Positions 1 through 6,190 of a DNA stretch of 6,567 bases are shown one piece after another. A program made the position numbers and the translations under genes. The notes beneath the pieces are model-generated. The model searched no databases. It was given only the letters and a program-made list of their open reading frames with translations, and was not told the origin of the DNA. Every line of letters begins with the position of its first letter. Position 1 is the first letter of the stretch. This stretch comes from an uncultured Lachnospiraceae bacterium (lineage in GTDB: Bacteria; Bacillota; Clostridia; Lachnospirales; Lachnospiraceae). The DNA lies in assembly GCA_945643825.1 (NCBI GenBank), contig CALZEZ010000082.1, positions 1 through 6,567 on the forward strand, written 5' to 3'.

Positions 1-587
1 CAGAAGGGATGAATCGAGGCTCTGCTTTGCTCGATTAAAACACTTGGAAAATCCTTTGTAGCCGGATGCATTTGCTTAAAATAGGATAATCTCCTGATTG
101 GTACAAGAAGAGTCCAAAGGCCTGTATTGACATATCGGATCGGATATTGTTCGTCCAGCATAGATTCCTCCAGCCCAAGCACCCTTGCGAGCGCATCAAC
201 GCTTCCGCCAAATGCAATCTCCTTGTAAGGAGTCTGCTGCATTCCGATTTTAATTTGCTCTCCGGTTCTGATTTCAATGTCCAGAATACCGGCTGCAGTA
301 TGGATTTTTACAAGATTTTCTTTGATTAAGTCTTTTTCTGCCAGTGCAGCCATACTGGCGATTGTTGCATGACCACACACCGGAACCTCGTGACCGGGTG
401 TAAAATATCGAATTGCTATGCTGTGATTATCCAGGAGGATAAAAGCCGTTTCGTTAAATCCCAATTCCTTGGCAATCTCTTGCATCTGACTATCAGAAAG
501 ATTACCAGCATCCAGAACCACACCGGCGGGATTGCCCTTCCCGGGCACGCTTGAAAAAGCATGATAAATAAGCACGTCAACAACCAT
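1..587 (-). CDS. PhzF family isomerase/epimerase-like protein, partial (3' end outside window)
   Basis: The first 195 residues are visible. PhzF-family members normally have about 260-300 residues, so roughly the last third lies off the left edge. Family signatures are clear: GNPAGVVLDA (18-27); LGFNETAF (42-49), whose Glu46 matches the catalytic glutamate of PhzF; and RYFTPGHEVPVCGHATI (60-76), the most diagnostic block, with His73 matching the conserved active-site histidine. NTGLWTLLVPI (154-164) closes the first half of the diaminopimelate-epimerase-like fold. The ATG at 587 has AGGAGG at 596-601, 8 nt upstream, which supports this start. There is no signal peptide, so the protein is cytosolic. 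PhzF of Pseudomonas isomerises a dihydro-hydroxyanthranilate in phenazine synthesis, but most homologues have unknown substrates and nothing here suggests phenazines. It lies 69 bp after the lyase gene and is probably the last visible gene of that operon. Family membership is secure; the substrate is unknown. Confidence 0.93.
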   Translation of the reverse strand, partial: MVVDVLIYHAFSSVPGKGNPAGVVLDAGNLSDSQMQEIAKELGFNETAFILLDNHSIAIRYFTPGHEVPVCGHATIASMAALAEKDLIKENLVKIHTAAGILDIEIRTGEQIKIGMQQTPYKEIAFGGSVDALARVLGLEESMLDEQYPIRYVNTGLWTLLVPIRRLSYFKQMHPATKDFPSVLIEQSRASIHPF

Positions 588-618
588 TACGAATTCCTCC
601 TATTAATAAACGCAACAA

Positions 619-633
619 GACCTTGTCAAGGTC
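619..633 (-). other. Small hairpin between the lyase and PhzF genes
   Basis: GACCTT (619-624) and AAGGTC (628-633) form a perfect 6-bp inverted repeat with a 3-nt loop in the 69-bp gap after the lyase stop codon. On the minus strand it is followed by TTGTTGCGTTTATT, which is not a clean T run. It could be a weak attenuator or an mRNA-stabilising element that lowers or protects downstream transcript, rather than a full terminator. Confidence 0.3.
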
Positions 634-656
634 GGGATCTCGCACTACATCCCACA

Positions 657-2486
657 TCAGAAAACACGAATTTCCAGCTCCGGCGATTCCACGTCAACCA
701 ATATCCGGTATATCTCATGCTTCCAGCAGATCTGGAGTCTGGGATCGCTAATCGGAATCGTTTCGATCGAATGAAGCGTTCCACCGGTTATCCTGAGCGT
801 TCCTGCGGTTCCAACAGAGAGGCAAAGCGCCCCATCCGCCTTTTCGGGAACAGGCTGCTCGTATGTCATAAGGCTTAATACCATGGGGACATTTTTGTGG
901 AATCGGAAAGTATCCTGAATCACGATTTCTCTGCCCTTTAGGAGACAAGCCCTTCTCACATAGGACAGAAGCCCGGATTGCTTCGGGTAAGCATCTGCAA
1001 GCTCCATTTGTATCTCACATTTCTGATCCGTCAGAGAATAGGAAACCTCGCGCGCCTTGTATTGTTCGCCATCCTGCTGGAGCTGTCCGTTTATCGTGGG
1101 AAGGTTATGATAAGCGGACTGCATGGTCCAGATTTCATAGCGCCTTGGCGAAAAAGTTTTCTTTGTATAGCTTTCCACACCTACATCGATCAAAAGCGGC
1201 TTCCCGTCTTTGTATATTGTAAAGCTGCCGGTATCATTGTGATTATGGCTGTCATCGTTATCGCCGGCTTTTACTGCGAGATAGAGGGTATCGTCTCTGG
1301 CAATAAATACCCCGACACTGGGATAGTATAGATCGGGATAGGAAATACCGGCATTGCTTTGCTGTGCAAATTCCCGTATTTCTCTTATCGTGAAAGCATT
1401 CTGCAGTCGATAAAAGAGGTTGTTTTCCGTAGGCAGAATAAGCGTTTCCGGAAGTCCTGCCACAAAATCACGAGCTGCAAAACGCATCATGGATGCATTT
1501 TCTATGCGCTTTGCAAAAAGAAATTCTCTTACTCCGGCGCGTCCGGCGACAGGAGAGCAATCGGCAAAATTCAAATAGTACAAATCGTGAATATGTACAT
1601 TCATGATATAGGCTGCCATATTTTTGATTTTGGGATTCTGATAGACACTGGCGAAGCTGTTACCTGTCACAGCGTTTACAATCTCCAGTGTGTTGAAAAG
1701 ACACAAGCCCGCGTGGCGATAATACTGAGCACCCTCATCACAGCAGCCGTCCTCCCCATACTCGTCCAGAAAATAATCGGCACTCTGACAGGCCTTCACG
1801 AGAACTTTCTGCAAAAGCGCCTGATCAGAGCAGGTCAGGAAAAAGGACAGAAGAACATTCTGGGTACACCAGATTGTCCAGTTATTCATGGGCTCTCTTC
1901 CATTCCCCATCCACCAGAAATGTGTGTTCAGATAAGGCGTAAAAACGCGATGCTCAAGCTCAGAGGCAATTCTCTTTTTGATGAACGGACTGATCGCATC
2001 CAGCTTATCTGCGAGAAGATAATAGACCGTTGCAAGAACCGCACCGGTCTCACAGGCGAACAGATCCAGCACAGGAGCGGATGCATCGGGAAGGGGAAGC
2101 TGCGGCATATCACGGATGTAGGAGTTATGAGGCGGAAGCTGCCAGGCGCTTTCCTCGCAGATCGAAAAAATGCCGTTGATGATATCATCCATGAACCGTC
2201 CCTTGTTTTCCACACATTCTGCAAGGACAAGAGCATTCAGGGCATGTCTTTTTTGAAAGAAGCGATCCTCATACCGGACACGATTCCCGGTTCGTGTAAA
2301 ATCCATAAAATCAGTGGCAGATAGATGAGGATAATCAAAATGAAGATATTGCTCTGCGAGACGTATCGTCTGTTCCTTCCAGTCCCTGTCCAGAGCGCTC
2401 CAGGCTGCCGTGTCTGAGGCAGAAGGAAAAGGAGCGTACGCATGAAAAGCACACCTATAGTTTGAAGCAATCTGTTCTAACATCAT
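657..2486 (-). CDS. Heparinase II/III-family polysaccharide lyase, cytoplasmic
   Basis: This 609-residue protein is predicted to cleave uronic-acid-containing oligosaccharides by beta-elimination. Residues about 1-350 form an all-helical toroid-type domain and about 385-609 the beta-sheet heparinase II/III domain. Candidate catalytic positions are all present: Asn201/Asn202 in PMNNWTIW (charge neutraliser), Tyr255/Tyr256 in DEGAQYYRHA (catalytic tyrosine), and His414/His416 in DDSHNHNDTGSF. The block DGKPLLIDVGVESY (427-440), followed by RRYEIWTMQSAYHNLPTINGQ (448-468), is typical of the Bacillota branch of the family. The N-terminus has neither a signal peptide nor a lipobox, so the enzyme should act inside the cell on imported oligosaccharides. 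Two ATG codons are adjacent (2486 and 2483). The second has the better spacing (7 nt against 4) from AGGAGA at 2491-2496, so the true start may be 2483. The gene begins 18 bp after the regulator stop and is probably co-transcribed with it. The exact substrate (glycosaminoglycan, alginate-like or other uronan) cannot be told from sequence alone. Confidence 0.9.
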   Translation of the reverse strand: MMLEQIASNYRCAFHAYAPFPSASDTAAWSALDRDWKEQTIRLAEQYLHFDYPHLSATDFMDFTRTGNRVRYEDRFFQKRHALNALVLAECVENKGRFMDDIINGIFSICEESAWQLPPHNSYIRDMPQLPLPDASAPVLDLFACETGAVLATVYYLLADKLDAISPFIKKRIASELEHRVFTPYLNTHFWWMGNGREPMNNWTIWCTQNVLLSFFLTCSDQALLQKVLVKACQSADYFLDEYGEDGCCDEGAQYYRHAGLCLFNTLEIVNAVTGNSFASVYQNPKIKNMAAYIMNVHIHDLYYLNFADCSPVAGRAGVREFLFAKRIENASMMRFAARDFVAGLPETLILPTENNLFYRLQNAFTIREIREFAQQSNAGISYPDLYYPSVGVFIARDDTLYLAVKAGDNDDSHNHNDTGSFTIYKDGKPLLIDVGVESYTKKTFSPRRYEIWTMQSAYHNLPTINGQLQQDGEQYKAREVSYSLTDQKCEIQMELADAYPKQSGLLSYVRRACLLKGREIVIQDTFRFHKNVPMVLSLMTYEQPVPEKADGALCLSVGTAGTLRITGGTLHSIETIPISDPRLQICWKHEIYRILVDVESPELEIRVF

Positions 2487-2490
2487 TAAT

Positions 2491-2496
2491 TCTCCT
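2491..2496 (-). promoter_or_regulatory. Ribosome binding site of the lyase gene
   Basis: AGGAGA on the minus strand lies 4 nt before the ATG at 2486 and 7 nt before the ATG at 2483. The spacing favours the second ATG as the main start, which would shorten the protein by one methionine. The site lies in the 18-bp gap after the regulator stop codon, so the lyase can be translated independently within the operon. Confidence 0.6.
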
Positions 2497-2504
2497 ATCT
2501 AACC

Positions 2505-4103
2505 TTATTGTACGTTTTTGTAATCCCTCGGGGACAAGCCTGTCACCTTTTTAAAAACCCTGCTGAAATAAAAAGCACTTTCAAAGCCCAGAATGTCGGA
2601 TATCTCATAGATTTTATAATCGCTCTCCGACATCATTTTCTTGGCGGCTTCTATTTTGCACTGGTTGATATAATCCGAAAAACCGATATCACTGTATTTG
2701 GAAAAAAGGACACTTAAATAATTGGGACTGATATTGAAGGATTCGGAAACCTTATTCAAAGTCAGCTTTTCCTTCACGTGCTCATTAATATACTTTTTCA
2801 CATTAAGGACAATATGATTTTTATAGTCCTTATTATGTTCCCTGAAGATTTCGCATAGCCCGTCCCGCAAGGTCTTCATATATTCAATAATCTGTTCTAC
2901 ACTGGTCAGCTCATACAGGGAACGATATCCGTTTGGCTTGTCTGCAAAGATCTCAGATACGGTCTGTTCTCCGTTATTTAGCAGGGAAAGAGAGAGATAC
3001 AGTATGCTCCCGGCAGCATCCAGTGCCTGCATATAATGGGCAGACTGATTTTCGAACAATCCCATAATATTGGTAAAAATGTCATAGAGAGAGCTCTCAT
3101 TAAACTCAGCATATGCCTTCCGGATGTCCTCCCGGAACAAGGACATGTTAAAAACATTTTTCAAAGCCTCCTCATCGGATATCTCATCAAAAAACAGAAT
3201 GGACTTCGATGGAGTGATTTTTGAAAAGATCTGCTTTGCGTCCTGATAGGAGGAGGCAATCTGGAAGGGAGTGTTTACCACGGATCCTACACTGGCATAG
3301 ATATTGACACTGTAATAATTAAACAGCATGGTGGAAACCTGTGAAAGCGCATTTTGCAGGATTTCCTTAGCCTCCGAAGCAGATCTGTTTTTTAGGAAAA
3401 AGATGATACAAAAATGCTTGACATCCATGGATAGAACATGGCAGGGAACATACTTGGAGATTAGCTCGCTGGCCATCTGCAGACTGCTGGTGTACAGGCT
3501 GATTCGTTTATCCGGTGCCATCTGACTCAATTTATTGCTGAAAATCTCAACATAGCTTACCGCAAAGGCGTCATATTGAAAATCAATATTCAGATTATCG
3601 ACCTGGGTTTGAAACTGCTGCTCGGATTCGAAAAGATTTAAGAGCAGTCGTGTGAAAAACTGCGCCTTCAGAAGAGAAACACTGTCCACGGAAGAGGATG
3701 CGGTTATATTATTCTTCCGGTATTCTTCGACTCTGGCAATAGCGCGCTCCAATGTTGTCCCGAGTGACTCGGGGGTCAGCTCCAGCTTGATCAGATAGTC
3801 GACTACCTGATATGTAATTGCTTCCTTTACAAAATGAAAGTCCTCGTAACTGGTAAGAATGATAAAGCAGGGCAGCTCTCTGTTCTCCTCATGGCATTTC
3901 TTAGCAAGCGCAAGACCACTCATAACAGGCATCTTGACATCGGTAATCACGATTTCCGGCTCGAGCTCATTTATCATGTCATAGGCAATCGCACCATTTG
4001 AAGCAGTACCAACGATGGAGACATTATACTCATCCCAGTTGAGCATGGACTTTATTCCGGCCTGTACTAAAGGCTCGTCATCGACGATTAATAGCTTTAT
4101 CAT
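2505..4103 (-). CDS. AraC-family response regulator (YesN type)
   Basis: This is a DNA-binding response regulator of 532 residues from the ATG at 4103. Residues 1-120 are a receiver domain: the acidic pair Asp8/Asp9 in MIKLLIVDDEP, phosphoacceptor Asp55 in IVITDVKMP, switch residue Thr84 or Ser85 in IILTSYEDF, and Lys106 in DYLIKLEL. A middle region of about 300 residues includes a YesN-like degenerate nucleotidyl-cyclase-type segment (SVGSVVNTPFQIASSYQDA, about 271-289). Residues about 432-531 are a double helix-turn-helix AraC domain, with LTLNKVSESFNISPNYLSVL and IYEISDILGFESAFYFSRVF as the two helix-turn-helix units. A GTG at 4115 would add four residues, but MIKLLIVDDEP is the usual start of this family. 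Only a weak Shine-Dalgarno match (GAAGAG) precedes either start. The gene overlaps the kinase by 26 bp, so translational coupling is likely. Likely targets are the divergent transporter promoter and possibly its own operon (inference). Confidence 0.93.
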   Translation of the reverse strand: MIKLLIVDDEPLVQAGIKSMLNWDEYNVSIVGTASNGAIAYDMINELEPEIVITDVKMPVMSGLALAKKCHEENRELPCFIILTSYEDFHFVKEAITYQVVDYLIKLELTPESLGTTLERAIARVEEYRKNNITASSSVDSVSLLKAQFFTRLLLNLFESEQQFQTQVDNLNIDFQYDAFAVSYVEIFSNKLSQMAPDKRISLYTSSLQMASELISKYVPCHVLSMDVKHFCIIFFLKNRSASEAKEILQNALSQVSTMLFNYYSVNIYASVGSVVNTPFQIASSYQDAKQIFSKITPSKSILFFDEISDEEALKNVFNMSLFREDIRKAYAEFNESSLYDIFTNIMGLFENQSAHYMQALDAAGSILYLSLSLLNNGEQTVSEIFADKPNGYRSLYELTSVEQIIEYMKTLRDGLCEIFREHNKDYKNHIVLNVKKYINEHVKEKLTLNKVSESFNISPNYLSVLFSKYSDIGFSDYINQCKIEAAKKMMSESDYKIYEISDILGFESAFYFSRVFKKVTGLSPRDYKNVQ

Positions 4104-5922
4104 AAATCTCTTCACTCTTTCTAAAGGGTAATAGAATAGAAATGGTTGTAAATTCGCCCTTCCTGCTGTTTATGCTAAGACCGTATTCCTCTCCGAATTC
4201 ATATTGCAAACGCTTGTGGACGTTGCTGATGCCGATCTCCTTAAAAAAGGAGGAGGGAGTGGCCGAATCATTATCCAGAATACTCTTAAGCGTCTCGGGC
4301 TCTATACCGATTCCATCGTCCGAAACATCGATCCGAATGCTCTGCGGCGTGGTCTGATAGAGATGGATCGTGATTCTTCCGGCGGTTCCCTTCGGCTCAA
4401 TACCATGAAAAATGGCGTTCTCAACAAGCGGCTGCAGAGTAAATTTTAAAATCTCACAGTCAAGCAGGCTGTCATCGTCAACCTGTATATCCATGGTAAT
4501 GGTTCCTCCGTACCGATATTGCTGAATGGTGAAGTAATCCCGGATCAGGTCAAGCTCATGACCGATGGAGACAAGGTTTTTTGTCCCTTTGGAAATATCC
4601 TTCAAAAGTCTGGAAAGCGAGGTTGTCATCTCTGCAATGCCGGGCGCATTCTGTATGGTAGCCATCCATTTTATGGAATTTAATGTATTATACAGAAAAT
4701 GAGGATTGATCTGACTTTGCAGCATCTTATATTCATAATCCTTTTTCTGCTTTTCATCCTCGATACGCTGGTTCATTAACAGAAAGACATTTTCGGAGAG
4801 ATTATTGATCGTCTTGCCGATTTCCCCAAGCTCATGATTCCATTCCGTGGAGGGATCGCGGGAGAAATCCCCTTGCTCGATCCTTGCGATACGACTCTGA
4901 AGTCTGGATACAGGAACTGTCACGGTCCTTTGAAGAAACCAGAAAAGAAAAATACCGATGAAGCTCGCTGCAGCAATAATAATCAGCACGATGAGGGAGA
5001 AGGTTTTCAAAATGTTTATAGAAAGCTGATTGGCATCTACACATTCGATTACGGCCCCCCGCTCCATGTTTAAAGGCTTGGTAATCATAATATATTCTTT
5101 TGCTTCTTCTCTCATGAGTACACGTTGGATGCTTGTGTCCTTGCGCAGAGAATACGCGGATAGATCTTCTATGATTTCAAAAGGATATTCGCAGGCGAGC
5201 AGCTGATTGTTTTCATATTGATAATAGGTATCTGCGATGCGGAAGAAAAGGCGGCTGCCTGAGTCTGCCAGATATTGATTTGCCGGCTCCGTGATGACGG
5301 AGGTTGACATCTCGGTAAAAATATATCCAATTTCATCTGCCAGATAGGGATGATAAATGGGGTAGACAAAAGGAATCATCGAGACCTGTCTGGTGGGGAG
5401 AAAAGGATCAGACACAATGCCAATAGAAGCCTGATTCACATTTGTGCGAAGTGTTTCAAAATAGGGGAGAGCCAGAATAGTCTCCTTGGATACGGCAACA
5501 GAGGAGTTGGCAGAGGAAACGGCCTGAACAATATCGTCCCGTCCTCTTCCGATGACAACAAGGCGGATCAGCTGCGTTGTGAGTGCCACATTGGAGTAAT
5601 AGGTATCCTTGGCGAAAGCATGTGCCTCGAGCCGGATTCGATTATCACAGGGTTCTTCTTCTAAGGCAAACGCGGAGATTTTGCTGCTGGTCTGGCAGGA
5701 GTGGATGAAGCTTTTTACACTGCTTATGTTTGAATCAATCGAAGCGCATAGAAAAGAGAGTCTGGTCTCAGAGGTCTGATACAGATTCTGCTGTAGATTG
5801 ATGGAAACCACGAAAAAGCTCGCAATCGTAATGATGCCGCTGATCAGGATCACCAGGGAAATAACGATTAGAAGGATTCGTGTACGTATGGAACTAAATG
5901 ATAAACGCAGTCTCTTTGCCAA
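4078..5922 (-). CDS. Sensor histidine kinase (YesM type), membrane-bound
   Basis: This 614-residue sensor kinase is the partner of the overlapping AraC-type regulator. Its domains in order are a short basic cytoplasmic start, a transmembrane helix at about 16-40, an extracellular sensor region at about 41-304, a second transmembrane helix at about 306-330, a HAMP linker to about 385, a His_kinase-type dimerisation segment with phosphoacceptor His408 in LQSQINPHFLYNTLNSIKW (401-419), and a HATPase_c domain. The ATPase boxes are intact: N box LVENAIFHG (499-507), G1 box SDDGIGI (534-540), and a GISNVHKRL block (564-572). The start is TTG at 5922, chosen because AAGGAGG at 5931-5937 lies exactly 8 nt upstream and the next residues (AKRLRLSFSSIRTR) give a normal positive-inside lead to the first helix. 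The large extracellular domain implies sensing outside the cell, either of a sugar or of a ligand-loaded binding protein. The actual signal is unknown. Confidence 0.94.
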   Translation of the reverse strand: MAKRLRLSFSSIRTRILLIVISLVILISGIITIASFFVVSINLQQNLYQTSETRLSFLCASIDSNISSVKSFIHSCQTSSKISAFALEEEPCDNRIRLEAHAFAKDTYYSNVALTTQLIRLVVIGRGRDDIVQAVSSANSSVAVSKETILALPYFETLRTNVNQASIGIVSDPFLPTRQVSMIPFVYPIYHPYLADEIGYIFTEMSTSVITEPANQYLADSGSRLFFRIADTYYQYENNQLLACEYPFEIIEDLSAYSLRKDTSIQRVLMREEAKEYIMITKPLNMERGAVIECVDANQLSINILKTFSLIVLIIIAAASFIGIFLFWFLQRTVTVPVSRLQSRIARIEQGDFSRDPSTEWNHELGEIGKTINNLSENVFLLMNQRIEDEKQKKDYEYKMLQSQINPHFLYNTLNSIKWMATIQNAPGIAEMTTSLSRLLKDISKGTKNLVSIGHELDLIRDYFTIQQYRYGGTITMDIQVDDDSLLDCEILKFTLQPLVENAIFHGIEPKGTAGRITIHLYQTTPQSIRIDVSDDGIGIEPETLKSILDNDSATPSSFFKEIGISNVHKRLQYEFGEEYGLSINSRKGEFTTISILLPFRKSEEIYDKAINRR

Positions 5923-5930
5923 ACCGGTAT

Positions 5931-5937
5931 CCTCCTT
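5931..5937 (-). promoter_or_regulatory. Strong ribosome binding site supporting a TTG start of the kinase
   Basis: AAGGAGG on the minus strand is a full match to the anti-Shine-Dalgarno core. It is followed by an 8-nt spacer (ATACCGGT) and then TTG at 5922. No ATG or GTG is comparably placed, so this site decides the start codon of the histidine kinase. Confidence 0.8.
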
Positions 5938-5954
5938 GTGTCTAGTGCCATTTT

Positions 5955-5982
5955 ATCATAGGTGTTCATGATTTGGAAACAA
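5955..5982 (-). promoter_or_regulatory. Candidate sigma-A promoter of the kinase-regulator-lyase-PhzF operon
   Basis: On the minus strand, TTGTTT (5977-5982) and TATGAT (5955-5960) are separated by 16 bp. The -10 matches TATAAT at 5 of 6 positions and the -35 matches TTGACA at 3 of 6. Transcription would start near 5948, giving a leader of about 26 nt that contains the strong ribosome binding site. The weak -35 fits a moderately expressed regulatory operon. This assignment rests on motif matching only. Confidence 0.4.
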
Positions 5983-6029
5983 AACGAGGGCATTTTGAGG
6001 AAGAGAAAAAAATAATGCATGAATGTCAA

Positions 6030-6047
6030 AAAAAAGATATCTTTTTT
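6030..6047. repeat. 18-bp perfect palindrome in the divergent control region
   Basis: AAAAAAGATATCTTTTTT reads the same on both strands. It sits about 80 bp upstream of the proposed kinase transcription start and about 90-105 bp upstream of the proposed transporter start. There are no GC pairs in the outer stem, so it is a poor terminator. It could be a protein-binding site or an intrinsically curved A-tract/T-tract element. It could also be chance in a very AT-rich stretch. Confidence 0.45.
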
Positions 6048-6062
6048 GCCAATCAGGTGGCA
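6047..6062. promoter_or_regulatory. Candidate operator dyad TGCCA-N6-TGGCA
   Basis: A perfect 5-bp inverted repeat, TGCCA (6047-6051) and TGGCA (6058-6062), has a 6-bp centre (ATCAGG). It immediately follows the 18-bp palindrome and stands out as a GC-richer island in AT-rich DNA. The size and spacing fit a dimeric regulator site, but no known regulator motif is matched and the regulator in this locus is AraC-type, which usually prefers direct repeats. The CAGGTG half is itself tandemly repeated at 6054-6059 and 6061-6066. Confidence 0.3.
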
Positions 6063-6064
6063 GG

Positions 6065-6090
6065 TGAAATAAAATATGAATGAAATAAAA
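6065..6090 (+). promoter_or_regulatory. Direct repeats TGAAATAAAA, candidate regulator binding site
   Basis: TGAAATAAAA occurs at 6065-6074 and again at 6081-6090, a period of 16 bp. The shorter core AAATAAAA recurs at 6105-6112. Relative to a transporter transcription start near 6136, the two full copies cover about -71 to -46, a typical position for an activator working from upstream of the polymerase. AraC-family regulators commonly bind pairs of direct repeats, so the divergently encoded response regulator is the natural candidate. Low sequence complexity weakens the case. Confidence 0.35.
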
Positions 6091-6100
6091 AGAAATTCCA

Positions 6101-6129
6101 TGTAAAATAAAATAATAGATTATTATACT
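6101..6129 (+). promoter_or_regulatory. Candidate promoter of the sugar-binding protein gene
   Basis: TATACT (6124-6129) is a reasonable -10 hexamer. The sequence 17 bp upstream (TGTAAA, 6101-6106) matches the -35 consensus at only 3 of 6 positions. A poor -35 next to upstream direct repeats suggests an activator-dependent promoter. The leader would be about 55 nt and contains no recognisable riboswitch. The overlapping TATTAT at 6121-6126 is an alternative -10. Confidence 0.35.
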
Positions 6130-6190
6130 GAAATCACGATAGCCCACAAGGGTTAAGGAAAACGCAATATTATATAGGGAGGAATTATTG

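Noticed and set aside
35..277. Minus-strand frame of 80 codons and overlapping plus-strand frames at the left end
   Set aside because: These are out-of-frame shadows of the PhzF coding region, which is continuous from 587 to the window edge.
1359..2324. Plus-strand open frame of 321 codons opposite the lyase gene
   Set aside because: It lies entirely antisense to a clearly recognisable enzyme. Its translation is rich in Cys, Arg, His and Ile with no family signature, and it has no convincing ribosome binding site.
6024..6029. Exact TTGACA on the minus strand as a -35 for the kinase operon
   Set aside because: No acceptable -10 follows at 15-19 bp; the sequence there is T/C-rich (TCTCTT). 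The TATGAT promoter closer to the gene fits better.
6141..6154. Stem AGCCC-ACAA-GGGTT in the transporter leader
   Set aside because: It has only five pairs including one G-T, no T run and no riboswitch features. It is too weak to call a regulator or terminator.
6155..6170. Catabolite-responsive (cre) element near GGAAAACGCAATATT
   Set aside because: At least three mismatches fall in conserved positions of the WTGNAANCGNWWNCAW consensus, so it is not supported.
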